In this document: positions 44,912-54,305 of the stretch, piece by piece
Position numbering within the stretch: the first letter of the stretch is position 1
Layout: each line of letters opens with the position of its first letter
Origin: Dietzia sp. ANT_WB102
Lineage (GTDB): Bacteria > Actinomycetota > Actinomycetes > Mycobacteriales > Mycobacteriaceae
Direction: 5' to 3'
NCBI RefSeq assembly: GCF_008369165.1
Contig: NZ_VOBA01000001.1
Span: 1,915,630 to 1,979,629, forward strand
Length of the DNA: 64,000 nucleotides
Notes under the pieces: generated by a model
What the model was told of the DNA's origin: nothing
The model's input: the letters and a program-made list of their open reading frames with translations, nothing else
Databases searched by the model: none
Made by a program: the position numbers and the translations under genes

Positions 44912-46090
44912 TCAGCGGGCGGAAGCGGAGGCCGCTTCACCGGTCACGGGGTCGTCCCCCGGCGGTTCGCCGAGGGTCAGGTCCTCACGACGCGAACTCC
45001 CGTTCACAGGGCGTCCTGCGGCGTCCGTCCGAGACGCGTGACGACCGACACCGGTGAGTTCGGTCGACGCCCGGCGAGTGGACTCAGCCTGACGGTTGGC
45101 TACGGGCCCTGCATCGCTGTTCAGATTTCGTTCCGAGCCGGTTCGGGGCCCTCCGTCTGCCTCGTCTCGCGTTCCGTCATCCGAGAGGATGACAGCGACA
45201 ATCTCGTGAGGGTCTGGAAGGCTGCCGACGGTGGCTCGGAGGGGCTCCGGGGGCGCGGCGCTGTGGGTGACCAGTCCAACAGCGACTCGACGGTCGTCAT
45301 TGATCGGCGCAGACTCCAGAGAGAGGGTGTCGGAGAGTCGTGCCGCCGCGTCGACTAACTGCGGTTCGGACGCGACGAGGCGTAGGGGTCTCCCCACGGT
45401 CTCGCGGAGCAACCTCAGCGTCCCGAGCCCATCGGTCGACCCGTCGTCATGGATCACGACGACGGCGTGGCCGATCCCGGCTTCTTCGAGAAGACGACGC
45501 AATCGACGTTCCGGTCGTGGCCACCACAGGGTCGCCGCACCGAGTGCAGCGGCCCCCGCGGTCACCCCCGCGGCGGCGGCCAGGCCCGCTGCCAGCAGAA
45601 GGTCTGGTGAGGCGTGCTTCACGGTAGGCACCGGGTCGAGTACGCGCAGAGCCGCCGTCGGGGACAGCAGATTCGCCTGCACGAGTTCAGCCGCGAGTTC
45701 GGTAGCGAGACCGGCTGCGACATCGGGATCTTCTCCGCGCACCGTGAGTCGCGCGAGGCCGGACGCGGGGATGATATCCACCGTCACGTTCTCGATGATC
45801 GTGCTCGGATCAGCCGGCGCACCAGGCACCCGGGAGGCCGCTGCGGTGACTGTCGAGACGCTGTGGGCGACCTCGATCACCGCGGGCAGCGAGTTGGCGA
45901 CCACGACTCCAAAGTCCGCCCGCTCTGCTGCCGCGGGGGTCGTCCGCGGAACGGCCAGCAGACCGATCCGGGCGTCGTACGCGTCCGGTCGCAACAGCAG
46001 AGCTGCGGCCACAGCGGCAAAGACGATGAGGGCGGTCACGGCCGCTGCCGATACCCGCTTGGTCAGCCAGTGTTTCGTCAATCGGTTCAT
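44912..46090 (-). CDS. Wzz-like chain-length/polysaccharide co-polymerase protein
   Basis: This 392-residue protein has a transmembrane segment near residues 14-34, an extracytoplasmic region of about 130 residues with the co-polymerase style DIIPASGLARLTVRGEDPDVA, and a second membrane segment at about 165-190. A cytoplasmic part follows; its last 90 residues are hydrophilic and low in complexity. No Walker motif is seen, so it is not a tyrosine-kinase type Wzc. It overlaps the upstream glycosyltransferase gene by 4 nt. Confidence 0.7.
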   Translation of the reverse strand: MNRLTKHWLTKRVSAAAVTALIVFAAVAAALLLRPDAYDARIGLLAVPRTTPAAAERADFGVVVANSLPAVIEVAHSVSTVTAAASRVPGAPADPSTIIENVTVDIIPASGLARLTVRGEDPDVAAGLATELAAELVQANLLSPTAALRVLDPVPTVKHASPDLLLAAGLAAAAGVTAGAAALGAATLWWPRPERRLRRLLEEAGIGHAVVVIHDDGSTDGLGTLRLLRETVGRPLRLVASEPQLVDAAARLSDTLSLESAPINDDRRVAVGLVTHSAAPPEPLRATVGSLPDPHEIVAVILSDDGTRDEADGGPRTGSERNLNSDAGPVANRQAESTRRASTELTGVGRHASRTDAAGRPVNGSSRREDLTLGEPPGDDPVTGEAASASAR

Positions 46091-47157
46091 CGGGAATTCC
46101 TTCGGGTGAGCAGTGACCTCAGGAGATCGTCGTAGGAATGCATCATGTCGTCAGGGGCGTAGGATTCCGCGATGGTCGCGAGCCCGCGTTGGGCCGCTTG
46201 ACTGCGCGCGGTGGTGTCGAAGAGCAGTTCGTGTAGAGCCGTGGCTGCTCGCTCCGGGTCGTCCCTGGGAACTAGACGACCTCCTCCGGTTCCCAGCACC
46301 TCGCGGAGTCCGTCGACGTCTGACGCGACGACCGGACGCCCTGCGGCGAGGGACTCGAGTACTGAGATGGGCAGGCCCTCCCAGTCACTGGTCAGAACCG
46401 TGACGTCAGTGGCAGCGAGGAGGTCCGGGACATCAGAGCGCGGCCCGAGGAAACGCACGCGGTCGCCCAGGTCAGCGGCCCGCGTCTGCAGTTCGGACCG
46501 CAGTGATCCATCGCCTGCGACGAGGAGCAGGGCGTTCGTGTCGAGGAGGCGCCACGCGTCGATGAGCACATCGTGCCTCTTCTGCGACTCGAGACGGGCC
46601 AGGCAGAGGGCCACCGGCCGGTCGGGTGAAATTCCGAGCCGGAGGCGGGCAGCGTCGCGGTCTAAGCCGTCGGGCGGGGTCACCGCGTTGCGTATCACCC
46701 GAGGTGTCGGCCGACCGCCCCCGGCCGCGCTGAGACGATCTGCGATGACCCCGGCGACGGCCACCACCGCATCTGCGCTGTACCTCAGGGCGCGCGCGGC
46801 CAACCGGTAGTCATCCTCCGCGACACCGTGGAACACCGCGAGAACCGGCACTCCGGGCCGGGCGAGCCGAACTACTACGCTCGTCAGGACATTGTGGGCG
46901 ATCACGACATCGGGCCGAAACTCATCGAGAACGGCACGGACCGCTCTACGGGAACGGAGGACCGACGAGAGCGACCTGGTGGCTAGGGGGACGTGGAAGT
47001 GCGGATGACCGCGAGCGGCGAGCTCGTTGGCGCGTACCCCTCCGGATGACGCCACCGCCGAAGTCCAGCCGAGATCCGAACCCCTGTCCATGAGCTCGAC
47101 GACCAACGATTCGGCCCCACCGATGCCCATCTCGTTGATGGAGTGCACTATTCGCAT
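46087..47157 (-). CDS. Glycosyltransferase family 4
   Basis: This 356-residue GT-B enzyme begins MRIVHSINEMGIGGAESLV, the usual acceptor-domain start, and has the two-glutamate donor motif in SDWEGLPISVLESLAAG. It is placed three bases after the polymerase gene and overlaps the Wzz-like gene by 4 nt, so translation is coupled along this block. The donor sugar is unknown. Confidence 0.89.
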   Translation of the reverse strand: MRIVHSINEMGIGGAESLVVELMDRGSDLGWTSAVASSGGVRANELAARGHPHFHVPLATRSLSSVLRSRRAVRAVLDEFRPDVVIAHNVLTSVVVRLARPGVPVLAVFHGVAEDDYRLAARALRYSADAVVAVAGVIADRLSAAGGGRPTPRVIRNAVTPPDGLDRDAARLRLGISPDRPVALCLARLESQKRHDVLIDAWRLLDTNALLLVAGDGSLRSELQTRAADLGDRVRFLGPRSDVPDLLAATDVTVLTSDWEGLPISVLESLAAGRPVVASDVDGLREVLGTGGGRLVPRDDPERAATALHELLFDTTARSQAAQRGLATIAESYAPDDMMHSYDDLLRSLLTRRNSR

Positions 47158-47160
47158 CGT

Positions 47161-48459
47161 TCAACCTCTCGCCGCAGCGGGGTGGCGCAGGTACAGGGCG
47201 CACGCGGCGGCGACCGTCGACCACAGGGAGATGTAGTACTGCTCGGACAGAAATATCGAGGCGACGATAATGGCCAGCAGGCTCGCCTGGATCGCCACCG
47301 ACGTTCGCCTGTCCGCCCCGGCTCGCAGAGCGAGTTCCGAGCAGACCAGCGCGGTGAAGATCAGTGCGACGAAAAGCAGTAGTCCGACGGCCCCGAGCTC
47401 GGCTCCGACCTCCAGGTACATGTTGTGCGTCACCGGAGTCTGTTCTGCGATCTCGGCGAGACCGGAGGCGTTGACGTACTCGGCGCGGAAGCCACCCGGC
47501 CCCACGCCGAGCACGGGGTGCTCGGCGAGCATCCGTGCTGCTGCCTGCCAACGGATCAGCCTGGAATCGACGTTCGAGCCGGCGATGTACTGCTTCTCGC
47601 CGAGAGCCGCGACGAATGTCGACGCGGCGAGGGCGGCCACCGTCACCGCCGTCACCAGGACCACTGCGCCAGCGAACACCATTGTGCGCACCGACACGGC
47701 TCCACGAGCGAGAAGCCAGAGCATGGCGACCACCGCGGCTATCGCACCGCCCCGCGAGAAGGTCGCGGCCGCCCCCAGCGCGAGCACGGCGACAAGCGCG
47801 ACCCGTGCCACTCCCCACCACCGGCCGCCTTTGTCCAGTGCGACTACCAGCGGCAGCGCTGCGACCAGGACGTAGGCGAGGTCGTTTGGATCCTCGAGCG
47901 GCCCCGTGGCACGTCGCTCACCAGACACGATGACGCTGATCAGGGCCCCGCTTCCCGCGACTGCTGCCCCCACCACAGACGCCGCCAGGACTATTCGCAC
48001 CCTGAGTTCTCGGTAGAGGACGTCAATGAGGATGGTGGTGATCGCGAGGAACGGGATCCACCGGATCGTGTACTGGAGGGTGAACGGTCCGGAGAGGTTG
48101 AGCGCCGAACTGGCCAGAACAGTCGCGGCGAGCGCTGCGAGCAGAATGTGGGCGGGGTGGAGGTTGAACCGTGTCCGGAAGCCAAACCTGAGGAGCATCC
48201 AGGACCCAACGAGCAGGATGGCCGGGAGCTTGGCAGCGTGAGGATGCAAGGCGATCAGTGTGCCCTCGACTGGCGCCGCGCCCACGGTGAGCACCGCGGC
48301 CACGACAACCAGCAACTCGGCTGCACGGAGCGACCGGGTTCGGATGCGGACGCGGTCGCTCCCCGCGCCTTCTCGGGACGGCGGGTCGGGCACGAGGACA
48401 TCGATCCCGGCCACGTCCGCCCGCAGACGCGGCCAGAGAACCTGACGCGTATGTGGCAC
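47161..48459 (-). CDS. wzy: O-antigen ligase/polymerase (Wzy-like) membrane protein
   Basis: This 432-residue protein has about ten hydrophobic segments and the O-antigen ligase/polymerase (Wzy_C) region with MLAEHPVLGVGPGGFRAEY in a periplasmic loop and VTHNMYLEVGAELGAVGLL after it. It should polymerise repeat units outside the membrane. It is the first gene of the minus-strand block and is divergent from the GT2 gene, 202 nt away. Confidence 0.86.
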   Translation of the reverse strand: MPHTRQVLWPRLRADVAGIDVLVPDPPSREGAGSDRVRIRTRSLRAAELLVVVAAVLTVGAAPVEGTLIALHPHAAKLPAILLVGSWMLLRFGFRTRFNLHPAHILLAALAATVLASSALNLSGPFTLQYTIRWIPFLAITTILIDVLYRELRVRIVLAASVVGAAVAGSGALISVIVSGERRATGPLEDPNDLAYVLVAALPLVVALDKGGRWWGVARVALVAVLALGAAATFSRGGAIAAVVAMLWLLARGAVSVRTMVFAGAVVLVTAVTVAALAASTFVAALGEKQYIAGSNVDSRLIRWQAAARMLAEHPVLGVGPGGFRAEYVNASGLAEIAEQTPVTHNMYLEVGAELGAVGLLLFVALIFTALVCSELALRAGADRRTSVAIQASLLAIIVASIFLSEQYYISLWSTVAAACALYLRHPAAARG

Positions 48460-48661
48460 GGCATCGTCTCCTCAGGCCCCTGGACGGCGGCTCCGGAATC
48501 GGGTTACCTATCCGGCATTTGAAGAGTACAGCGTAAAGTTCAAAAATCTTCACAAACGCCTATGTTTGCGGTATCGATGGAGCCTGAATGCACTGCATTC
48601 GCGCCAGAGAGCCGGAGGCGGGTCGACCGCCGCGAGATCCGGTCCAGAAAGGAGCCTTCTC
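48460..48661. promoter_or_regulatory. AT-rich divergent promoter, polymerase block / GT2 gene
   Basis: The region from about 48515 to 48570 is unusually rich in A and T. On the plus strand ACGCCTATGTTT (48556-48567) contains TATGTT as a -10 candidate, and TTCAAA (48539-48544) lies 16 nt upstream as a weak -35. The same word, with one change, stands at 34568-34579. AAAGGAG (48648-48654) serves as the ribosome site of the GT2 gene. Confidence 0.55.
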
Positions 48662-49726
48662 ATGGTTGCCCGTCTGACCCCAGCTTCCGTTCGCCCCCGA
48701 CCCCGGGTCTCGATCGTCATTCCATGCTTCAACTACGCCCGATTCCTCGATGCAGCGATCGACAGCGCCCTAGACCAGCCCGAGGTCGACCTGGAGGTCA
48801 TCGTCGCAGACAACTGCTCGACGGACGATAGCCTCGACGTCGCTCGGCGCCGCGCTGCCGCCGACGGTCGCATCCGTGTGGCGACCCAGCCGTACAACAA
48901 GCCGTACCTGCAGAACTACAACGAGGCGTTGGCGTCGGCCTCAGGAGAGTTCGTCACGGTGCTCGATGCAGATGACCTTCTCTCACCGGGCTCCATCACC
49001 CGATCCGTGGCCTTGCTACAGGCACGCCGTGATCTCGGCTTTGTCTACGGCTACTGCAGACCGTTTGAGGACTCGCCCCCGGAGCTGCGACTCGGACGCA
49101 CCCGCTGGACTGTCTGGGACGGAACGGAATGGTTGGGCCGCTTCATGCGGATGGGACGCAACGTCATCCTCAGCCCGGAAGTCCTGCTGAGACGATCAGT
49201 TCTCGAGGCCGCGGGATGGTTCGACACCGACTTCCCGGTGGGGGCCGACATGCTCCTCTGGATGCGCTGCGCGATCCTCGGCGGGGTAGGGCGGGTTGAC
49301 GGGCCGGACCAGGCTTTCTATCGGATCCATGGTGCGAACATGCACTACGAGGAGAGCGCGGGCCAACTTCTTTACGACCTGCGGTCCCGGGCTCGGGTGT
49401 TTGAGCACTTCCTCGACCACGATGCGCAGCACCTGCCGGAAACGGACCGTTGGCGCGCACACTATCGACGCGCCCTCGCCGACTATGCGATCCGTAACGC
49501 GAGTCAGGCGTTCGATAGTGGAACGGACGCGGGGAGTCAGATAGGTATCGAGTCTGCAGCCCTCGCTGAAGAATGCTTGCCGGATATCGTGGGGGAGCGG
49601 CGTTGGACGCAGCTCATGAGACGACGGGACGGCGACTATCCGCAATGGCGTCAGCGCATCGCGGTCACGGCCAGAGGAGCTCGTCACCGTGGCGCAATGC
49701 TGTTGCGGAGGCACCTCGAGAGATGA
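48662..49726 (+). CDS. Glycosyltransferase family 2
   Basis: This 354-residue GT-A enzyme starts with RVSIVIPCFNYARFL, the standard nucleotide-binding strand, and has the metal-binding VLDADDLLSPGS. The Asp-Asp of the EDxDD-type acceptor helix is seen in DADDLL and later in VGADMLLWMR. ATG 48662 is chosen behind AAAGGAG; the longer frame from 48566 has no support. It is the only gene on this strand between the polymerase block and the sulfatase, and likely adds a sugar to the same polysaccharide. Confidence 0.88.
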   Translation: MVARLTPASVRPRPRVSIVIPCFNYARFLDAAIDSALDQPEVDLEVIVADNCSTDDSLDVARRRAAADGRIRVATQPYNKPYLQNYNEALASASGEFVTVLDADDLLSPGSITRSVALLQARRDLGFVYGYCRPFEDSPPELRLGRTRWTVWDGTEWLGRFMRMGRNVILSPEVLLRRSVLEAAGWFDTDFPVGADMLLWMRCAILGGVGRVDGPDQAFYRIHGANMHYEESAGQLLYDLRSRARVFEHFLDHDAQHLPETDRWRAHYRRALADYAIRNASQAFDSGTDAGSQIGIESAALAEECLPDIVGERRWTQLMRRRDGDYPQWRQRIAVTARGARHRGAMLLRRHLER

Positions 49727-49771
49727 CCGGACGCCCCGCTAAGTGCCGGTTCCCGCTACCGAGCCCGTCCA

Positions 49772-51421
49772 TTAGTCGTCGCCGAGCCGGAATTCGAAGA
49801 ACCGGTCAATGCCTAGCTCGGTGGCAGCGGAGGTGCCGTCTGACTCGATATACCCGACGTACTCGGCGTAGGCCTGCCACTGGCCCTCGAGCTGTGCGAC
49901 CTTCTTCGGGTACCAGTCAGCGAGATCGACCAGCTCGCGTGGATCCTCGGCCAAATTGAACAGCTTCCACCGGTCTCCCTTTCCGTACGGCGGGGCCATC
50001 CACAGCAGTTTCCAGTCTCCGCACAACACGGAGCGGCATTCGAGCATCTCGAAGCACAGCGCGTCCATCCCTGTGCGAACCGGTTGCAGGGTCTGTTCGG
50101 TCAGCATCGGGGCCAGCGACCGCCCATACAGCGGGGGCACCGACTTACCGTCGATCTCGGTGGGGCGCCGGACCCCGGCCATGTCGAGCATTGTCGGCAG
50201 GATGTCCGCCACGTGCAGCAGTTCATCGGTGACCACGCCCTCGCGTGTCACCGGGCCGCCGGCGACGATCAACGGGGTCTGGGTGCCGCCTTCATAGGTG
50301 GTGGTCTTGAAGTAGGACAGAGGGGTGTCGGCAACCTCGGCCCAGGCCCCTCCGATGGAGACGAACGATCCGATCCTGCCCATGTTCTCCAGGGTGTTGT
50401 CGAACTCGGCCTCGATCGTCTCGATCGTATTGGGCGGGTAGAACTCCGGCTGCTTGGGATTGGCTCCGTTGTCGGAGAGGAAGAATACGACGGTGTCTTC
50501 CCGTTTGCCGAGCCTGTCGAGTTCGTCGAGGACGCGACCCAGTTCGTGGTCCATCCGGTCGATCATCGCCGCATAGATCTCCATCTTGCGGGCCTCGCTG
50601 CGCCTGGCGTCCTCAGACAGTTCCTCCCATGTCGGGAACAGACCGCTGCCCGGGTTCACTTCCAAATCGGAGGCGATCAACCCGATCTGCTTCATCCGCT
50701 CCATGCGCTCTCGCTTGATCGCTTCGTATCCCCCGTCATAGCGTCCCGCGTAGCGGTCGAGATCCGCCTCGGGCACCTGGAGCGGATCATGGGGCGCGGT
50801 AAAAGCGAGATAGGCCAGAAAGGGCTGGTCGTCGTCCTGATCGCGCAGATAACCGATCATCTGGTCGACGAACGCCGTGGAGGTGTAGAAGTCGTCATGC
50901 AGCTCATCGGTGCAGAAGCGATCGTCCTCGGCGTACATGGTCTGCTTGCCCTCGTAGGAGCTCAGTGGGCGGGCGTCGTTGAAGTGGCTGGCACCGCCGC
51001 CGAGGAACGCGAAGCTGCGATCGAACCCCCGCGCGGCCGGCCGGGTGTCGTCTGTGATCCCGACGTGCCACTTCCCGGCGAGATAGGTGTGATAACCGGC
51101 GTCACGCAGGAGTTCGGCCATCGTCGGTACGGAGTGGTTGAGGAAGCCCTCGTAACCAGGCTGCATGTACTGGTTCCCAGCGTGCAGCGGCTGCATGACC
51201 CCCAGGCCCGCCTGATGATTGTCGCATCCAGAGAGCAGCATCGCCCGTGTAGGTGCGCACAGCGAACTCGTGTGGAAGCCGCGGAAACGGGCGCCTGACT
51301 CGGCTAGTCGTTGAAGATTCGGGGTGGAGATCTCGCCGCCGAAGGGCTGGCAGTCGGAGTACCCCATGTCATCGACGACGACGACCAGAAAATTCGGTCT
51401 GGTAGCGGAACTACTAGTCAT
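49772..51421 (-). CDS. Arylsulfatase (formylglycine-dependent)
   Basis: This 549-residue alkaline-phosphatase-fold sulfatase has metal ligands in VVDDMGYSD and the sulfatase signature CAPTR at residues 55-59, where Cys55 should become formylglycine. The second signature residue is Ala in place of the more common Ser or Thr. AGKWHVG and FFLSDNGANP are also typical. It hydrolyses sulfate esters. No signal peptide is seen, so it is probably cytoplasmic. It lies 17 nt after the SBF transporter gene on the same strand. The formylglycine-generating enzyme is not in the window. Confidence 0.9.
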   Translation of the reverse strand: MTSSSATRPNFLVVVVDDMGYSDCQPFGGEISTPNLQRLAESGARFRGFHTSSLCAPTRAMLLSGCDNHQAGLGVMQPLHAGNQYMQPGYEGFLNHSVPTMAELLRDAGYHTYLAGKWHVGITDDTRPAARGFDRSFAFLGGGASHFNDARPLSSYEGKQTMYAEDDRFCTDELHDDFYTSTAFVDQMIGYLRDQDDDQPFLAYLAFTAPHDPLQVPEADLDRYAGRYDGGYEAIKRERMERMKQIGLIASDLEVNPGSGLFPTWEELSEDARRSEARKMEIYAAMIDRMDHELGRVLDELDRLGKREDTVVFFLSDNGANPKQPEFYPPNTIETIEAEFDNTLENMGRIGSFVSIGGAWAEVADTPLSYFKTTTYEGGTQTPLIVAGGPVTREGVVTDELLHVADILPTMLDMAGVRRPTEIDGKSVPPLYGRSLAPMLTEQTLQPVRTGMDALCFEMLECRSVLCGDWKLLWMAPPYGKGDRWKLFNLAEDPRELVDLADWYPKKVAQLEGQWQAYAEYVGYIESDGTSAATELGIDRFFEFRLGDD

Positions 51422-51438
51422 GACCCCATCTTGTCGGG

Positions 51439-52329
51439 TTATTTCGAGCCGCGCTCGGGAATATCGGCGCCGATCGGGGTGAGCAGGACCTCGGCGTCCC
51501 GGCTCATCGCCCGCGCGGCGGCCATTAGGACGACCAACCCGAGTGTGTTGACGAGGGTGACGACGACGATGGCCCCCGGTTCGCTGAAGCTCTTACTGGC
51601 GACGATCATCGCGGCGGCGGTGTTGCGTTGGGCGGTGGCCAGGCCGCCGACTATCTTCAGGTGACTGAATCCGTCGCCCATCATGTAGCCGATGAACAGC
51701 GAGATGAGGATCACGACCAGGCCTGTGGCTATCGCCTTCCACAATCCGGCATCCGACATGTCGGGAAGGTGACCGATGATGATGGTGCCGAGAAGTCCAT
51801 AGAGCGCTATCGACGAGATCCGGGCCACCCAGGGCTGGACTGCGGCGGCGAGGGGCACGAGGAATTGGCGGATCACCATCCCCATGACCATCGGCAAGAT
51901 TAACTGGGTGAGTAGCGCGGTGATGATTGCCCAGACGTCGACGATCACGCCCTCGACCAACCGGGGAAGCAGAATGGGCATGATGACGACCGTGCCCAGA
52001 ATGAGCACGGTCATGACAGTCGCAGCCAACGATTTGTCCTGGTTGGACTCACGCGTCAGTGCGATGAGGAACGGTGCCCCGGCGGACAATCCGAAGATCA
52101 CGAGACCGGCCTCATAGATCGGTGCGAGGTCGACCACTGTCACCGCCAGCACCATCACCGCGGGGACCAGAACTAGGTTGACGAGTACCATCCGCACCAG
52201 GAAGTGCCAGTTCCGAAGGTGCGCAACGAAATTTGATGGCTTCTGCGTCAGGCCGACATTGAACAGGCTGGACACGACGAAGACGGTGACGAGGACCCCC
52301 GAGACCTGACGGAACACCTCGTAGATCAC
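51439..52329 (-). CDS. SBF (bile acid:sodium symporter) family transporter
   Basis: This 296-residue protein has about nine or ten hydrophobic segments and matches the BASS/SBF family: GLSAGAPFLIALTRESNQDKS contains the conserved Gly/Pro crossing region, and GGLATAQRNTAAAMIVAS the second. GTG 52329 is preferred to TTG 52371 because AAGGGG precedes it. The next gene, 17 nt away, is an arylsulfatase, so a sulfate ester (for example a sterol sulfate) is a possible substrate; that is inference from pairing alone. Confidence 0.82.
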   Translation of the reverse strand: MIYEVFRQVSGVLVTVFVVSSLFNVGLTQKPSNFVAHLRNWHFLVRMVLVNLVLVPAVMVLAVTVVDLAPIYEAGLVIFGLSAGAPFLIALTRESNQDKSLAATVMTVLILGTVVIMPILLPRLVEGVIVDVWAIITALLTQLILPMVMGMVIRQFLVPLAAAVQPWVARISSIALYGLLGTIIIGHLPDMSDAGLWKAIATGLVVILISLFIGYMMGDGFSHLKIVGGLATAQRNTAAAMIVASKSFSEPGAIVVVTLVNTLGLVVLMAAARAMSRDAEVLLTPIGADIPERGSK

Positions 52330-52483
52330 CGCTGAAAACCCCTTGTATCGACGGACTCCTAGCGCGGCCAACGCTACCTATCTTCACGCGGATTTTCGCG
52401 GGGACGTGGATAGGACGCGGTTCGGCCGCGGGTACTACAAGGTGCCGACCGCACCGTTGGCCTCTAATGCCTAGGCTGGTCTC

Positions 52484-54223
52484 ATGACTTCCGGAACCGA
52501 CACGCCCCGCTCTGAGCAACCGACCTCCGGCAACGGGCCCGACATCAAGCCCCGCAGCCGCGACGTGACCGACGGGCTGGAGAAAACCGCCGCGCGCGGG
52601 ATGCTGCGCGCGGTCGGGATGGGGGACGACGACTGGGTGAAGCCTCAGATCGGCGTGGCCTCGTCGTGGAACGAGATCACCCCGTGCAACCTGTCGCTTG
52701 ACCGGCTGGCGAAGGCGGTGAAGGAGGGGGTCCACACCGGCGGCGGGTTCCCGCTGGAGTTCGGTACGATCTCCGTCTCCGACGGCATCTCGATGGGACA
52801 CGAGGGTATGCATTTCTCGCTCGTCTCGCGAGAGGTGATCGCCGACAGTGTGGAGACCGTGATGAGCGCCGAGCGCCTCGACGGGTCCGTGCTGCTGGCC
52901 GGGTGCGACAAGTCACTCCCGGGGATGCTCATGGCCGCCGCCAGGCTCGACCTGGCGTCGGTGTTCCTCTACGCGGGCTCCACCCTGCCGGGCCAGGCGA
53001 AGCTCTCGGACGGCTCGGAGCACCAGGTCACCATTATCGACGCCTTCGAGGCTGTTGGCGCGTGCTCGCGCGGACTCATGAGCCGTGAGGACGTCGACAC
53101 CATCGAGCGTGCCATCTGCCCGGGTGAGGGCGCCTGCGGTGGTATGTACACCGCCAACACCATGGCCAGCGCCGCCGAGGCTCTCGGAATGTCACTGCCC
53201 GGAAGCGCAGCCCCGCCGGCCCCGGACCGCCGGCGCGACCGCTACGCGGACGAAAGCGGTCAGGCCGTGGTGAACATGCTCCGCCTCGGAATCACCGCGC
53301 GCGACATCATGACCAAGAAGGCGTTCGAGAACGCCATTGCCGTGGTGATGGCGTTCGGCGGATCCACCAACGCGGTGCTCCACCTGCTGGCCATCGCCAA
53401 CGAGGCCGAGGTCGAGCTGTCGCTAGAGGATTTCGCGCGCATCGGCGCTAAGGTCCCCCACCTGGCGGACGTCAAGCCGTTCGGCGCGCACGTCATGACC
53501 GATGTGGACCGGATCGGCGGCGTGCCTGTGGTCATGAAGGCCCTGCTCGACGCAGGTCTGCTACACGGTGACTGCCTGACAGTCACCGGCCGTACCGTGG
53601 CCGAGAACCTCGCCGAGATCGCGCCGCCGGACCCCGACGGCCAGGTCCTGCGGGCCATGAACAAACCGATCCATCCGACGGGTGGGATCACCATCCTGCA
53701 CGGGTCTCTCGCGCCGGAGGGTGCGGTGGTGAAGTCGGCCGGTTTCGACTCTGACGTCTTCGAGGGCACGGCTCGCGTCTTTGAGCGGGAGCGCGCCGCG
53801 ATGGATGCCCTCGAGGACGGCACCATCGCCGCCGGAGACGTGGTCGTCATCCGCTACGAGGGGCCCAAGGGCGGCCCCGGAATGCGGGAGATGCTCGCGA
53901 TTACCGGCGCGATCAAGGGGGCAGGTCTGGGCAAGGACGTCCTCCTCATGACCGATGGCCGATTCTCCGGCGGCACCACCGGACTGTGCGTCGGCCACGT
54001 CGCCCCGGAAGCGGTCGACGGTGGCCCGATCGCCTTCGTCCGGGATGGTGACCGGATCCGGCTCGACGTCTCCCGCGGCACCCTCGAGCTGCTCGTCGAC
54101 GAGCCGGAGCTGCAGGCCAGGAGCGCGGACTGGGAGCCGCTCCCGCCTCGCTACACCCGCGGCGTGTTGGCCAAATACTCCAAGCTCGTGCAGTCGGCAT
54201 CCACCGGGGCGATCTGCCGCTGA
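52484..54223 (+). CDS. ilvD: Dihydroxy-acid dehydratase
   Basis: This 579-residue protein is IlvD, which makes 2-oxo acids in valine, isoleucine and leucine synthesis. The three iron-sulfur cysteines are Cys68 (ITPCNL), Cys141 (GCDKS) and Cys218 (GACGG). DGRFSGGT near residue 490 is a family signature. The ATG has no ribosome site, but TAGGCT at 52472-52477 is six bases upstream, which suggests a leaderless mRNA. It stands alone, without ilvB, ilvN or ilvC beside it, as is common in Mycobacteriales. Confidence 0.96.
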   Translation: MTSGTDTPRSEQPTSGNGPDIKPRSRDVTDGLEKTAARGMLRAVGMGDDDWVKPQIGVASSWNEITPCNLSLDRLAKAVKEGVHTGGGFPLEFGTISVSDGISMGHEGMHFSLVSREVIADSVETVMSAERLDGSVLLAGCDKSLPGMLMAAARLDLASVFLYAGSTLPGQAKLSDGSEHQVTIIDAFEAVGACSRGLMSREDVDTIERAICPGEGACGGMYTANTMASAAEALGMSLPGSAAPPAPDRRRDRYADESGQAVVNMLRLGITARDIMTKKAFENAIAVVMAFGGSTNAVLHLLAIANEAEVELSLEDFARIGAKVPHLADVKPFGAHVMTDVDRIGGVPVVMKALLDAGLLHGDCLTVTGRTVAENLAEIAPPDPDGQVLRAMNKPIHPTGGITILHGSLAPEGAVVKSAGFDSDVFEGTARVFERERAAMDALEDGTIAAGDVVVIRYEGPKGGPGMREMLAITGAIKGAGLGKDVLLMTDGRFSGGTTGLCVGHVAPEAVDGGPIAFVRDGDRIRLDVSRGTLELLVDEPELQARSADWEPLPPRYTRGVLAKYSKLVQSASTGAICR

Positions 54224-54237
54224 TTCCCGCGAGAGCA

Positions 54238-54274
54238 CGACACCCGGTCGCAGTCTCCCCGCGGCCGGGTGTCG
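54238..54274. terminator. Bidirectional terminator between ilvD and phoU
   Basis: A perfect 10-bp stem, CGACACCCGG (54238-54247) with CCGGGTGTCG (54265-54274), has a 17-nt loop and lies between the two convergent stops. Confidence 0.7.
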
Positions 54275-54305
54275 CCGTCAGTGACGCCGTCTGGAGTAGT
54301 CCCCG

